Of a stretch of DNA of 14,519 bases, positions 14,515 to 14,519 are shown piece after piece. The DNA comes from Lachnospiraceae bacterium (GTDB lineage: Bacteria > Bacillota > Clostridia > Lachnospirales > Lachnospiraceae), in contig JAFOYD010000153.1 of the NCBI GenBank assembly GCA_017391545.1, positions 1 through 14,519 of the forward strand, read 5' to 3'. Under the pieces are notes generated by a model, which saw only the letters and a list, made by a program, of their open reading frames with translations, ran no database searches and was not told the origin of the DNA. Each line of letters starts with the position of its first letter. Position 1 is the stretch's first letter. Both the position numbers and the translations under genes were made by a program.

Positions 14515-14519
14515 GGATA

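Overview
The window reads as low-to-mid GC Firmicutes chromosome, most likely a motile, endospore-forming member of the Lachnospiraceae (Roseburia / Agathobacter / Eubacterium rectale type). The grounds are AGGAGG-type ribosome binding sites, a T-box leader on valS, a spoIIAA-spoIIAB-sigF operon, and a sigma-D (flagellar sigma) type promoter. The taxonomic call is inference from gene content and protein style. All supported genes are on the + strand, and I see no mobile element, CRISPR array, tRNA or rRNA.

Layout. (1) 1-246 is the 3' end of rpsI (ribosomal protein S9), closed by a clean intrinsic terminator. (2) 247-480 is a structured intergenic region with three copies of the octamer CGAACAAA (one inverted), a further GAACAAA, a possible promoter and two hairpins. 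It leads into a two-gene unit: a radical SAM protein with a helix-hairpin-helix and a C-terminal QLSLF tail, then a DUF4130-type DNA-metabolism protein. This pair is a poorly characterised putative DNA repair/modification system. (3) 2753-3120 holds a promoter and T-box riboswitch controlling valS (valyl-tRNA synthetase). (4) A FapA/DUF342 protein follows with its own extended -10 promoter, then folC. (5) A 46-residue acidic protein and a membrane-anchored zinc-ribbon/TPR protein follow, closed by a strong hairpin.

(6) The forespore sigma-F operon comes next: spoIIAA (anti-anti-sigma), spoIIAB (anti-sigma kinase) and sigF, tightly packed. (7) After sigF there is a good match to a sigma-D promoter driving an uncharacterised charged protein of about 292 residues, probably a motility-regulon member. 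(8) The window ends with trkA (K+ transport NAD-binding subunit) behind a near-consensus sigma-A promoter. The next gene, not in the window, is likely trkH.

Several starts were moved downstream of the longest reading frame because the ribosome binding site demands it: valS 3162, folC 7355, the small protein 8806, spoIIAA 10428, the charged protein 12150 and trkA 13153. The most interesting part is the radical SAM / DUF4130 pair: its leader carries repeated LexA-like half sites, and the radical SAM protein ends in a consensus sliding-clamp binding peptide. Together these suggest an SOS-linked, replication-associated repair system.
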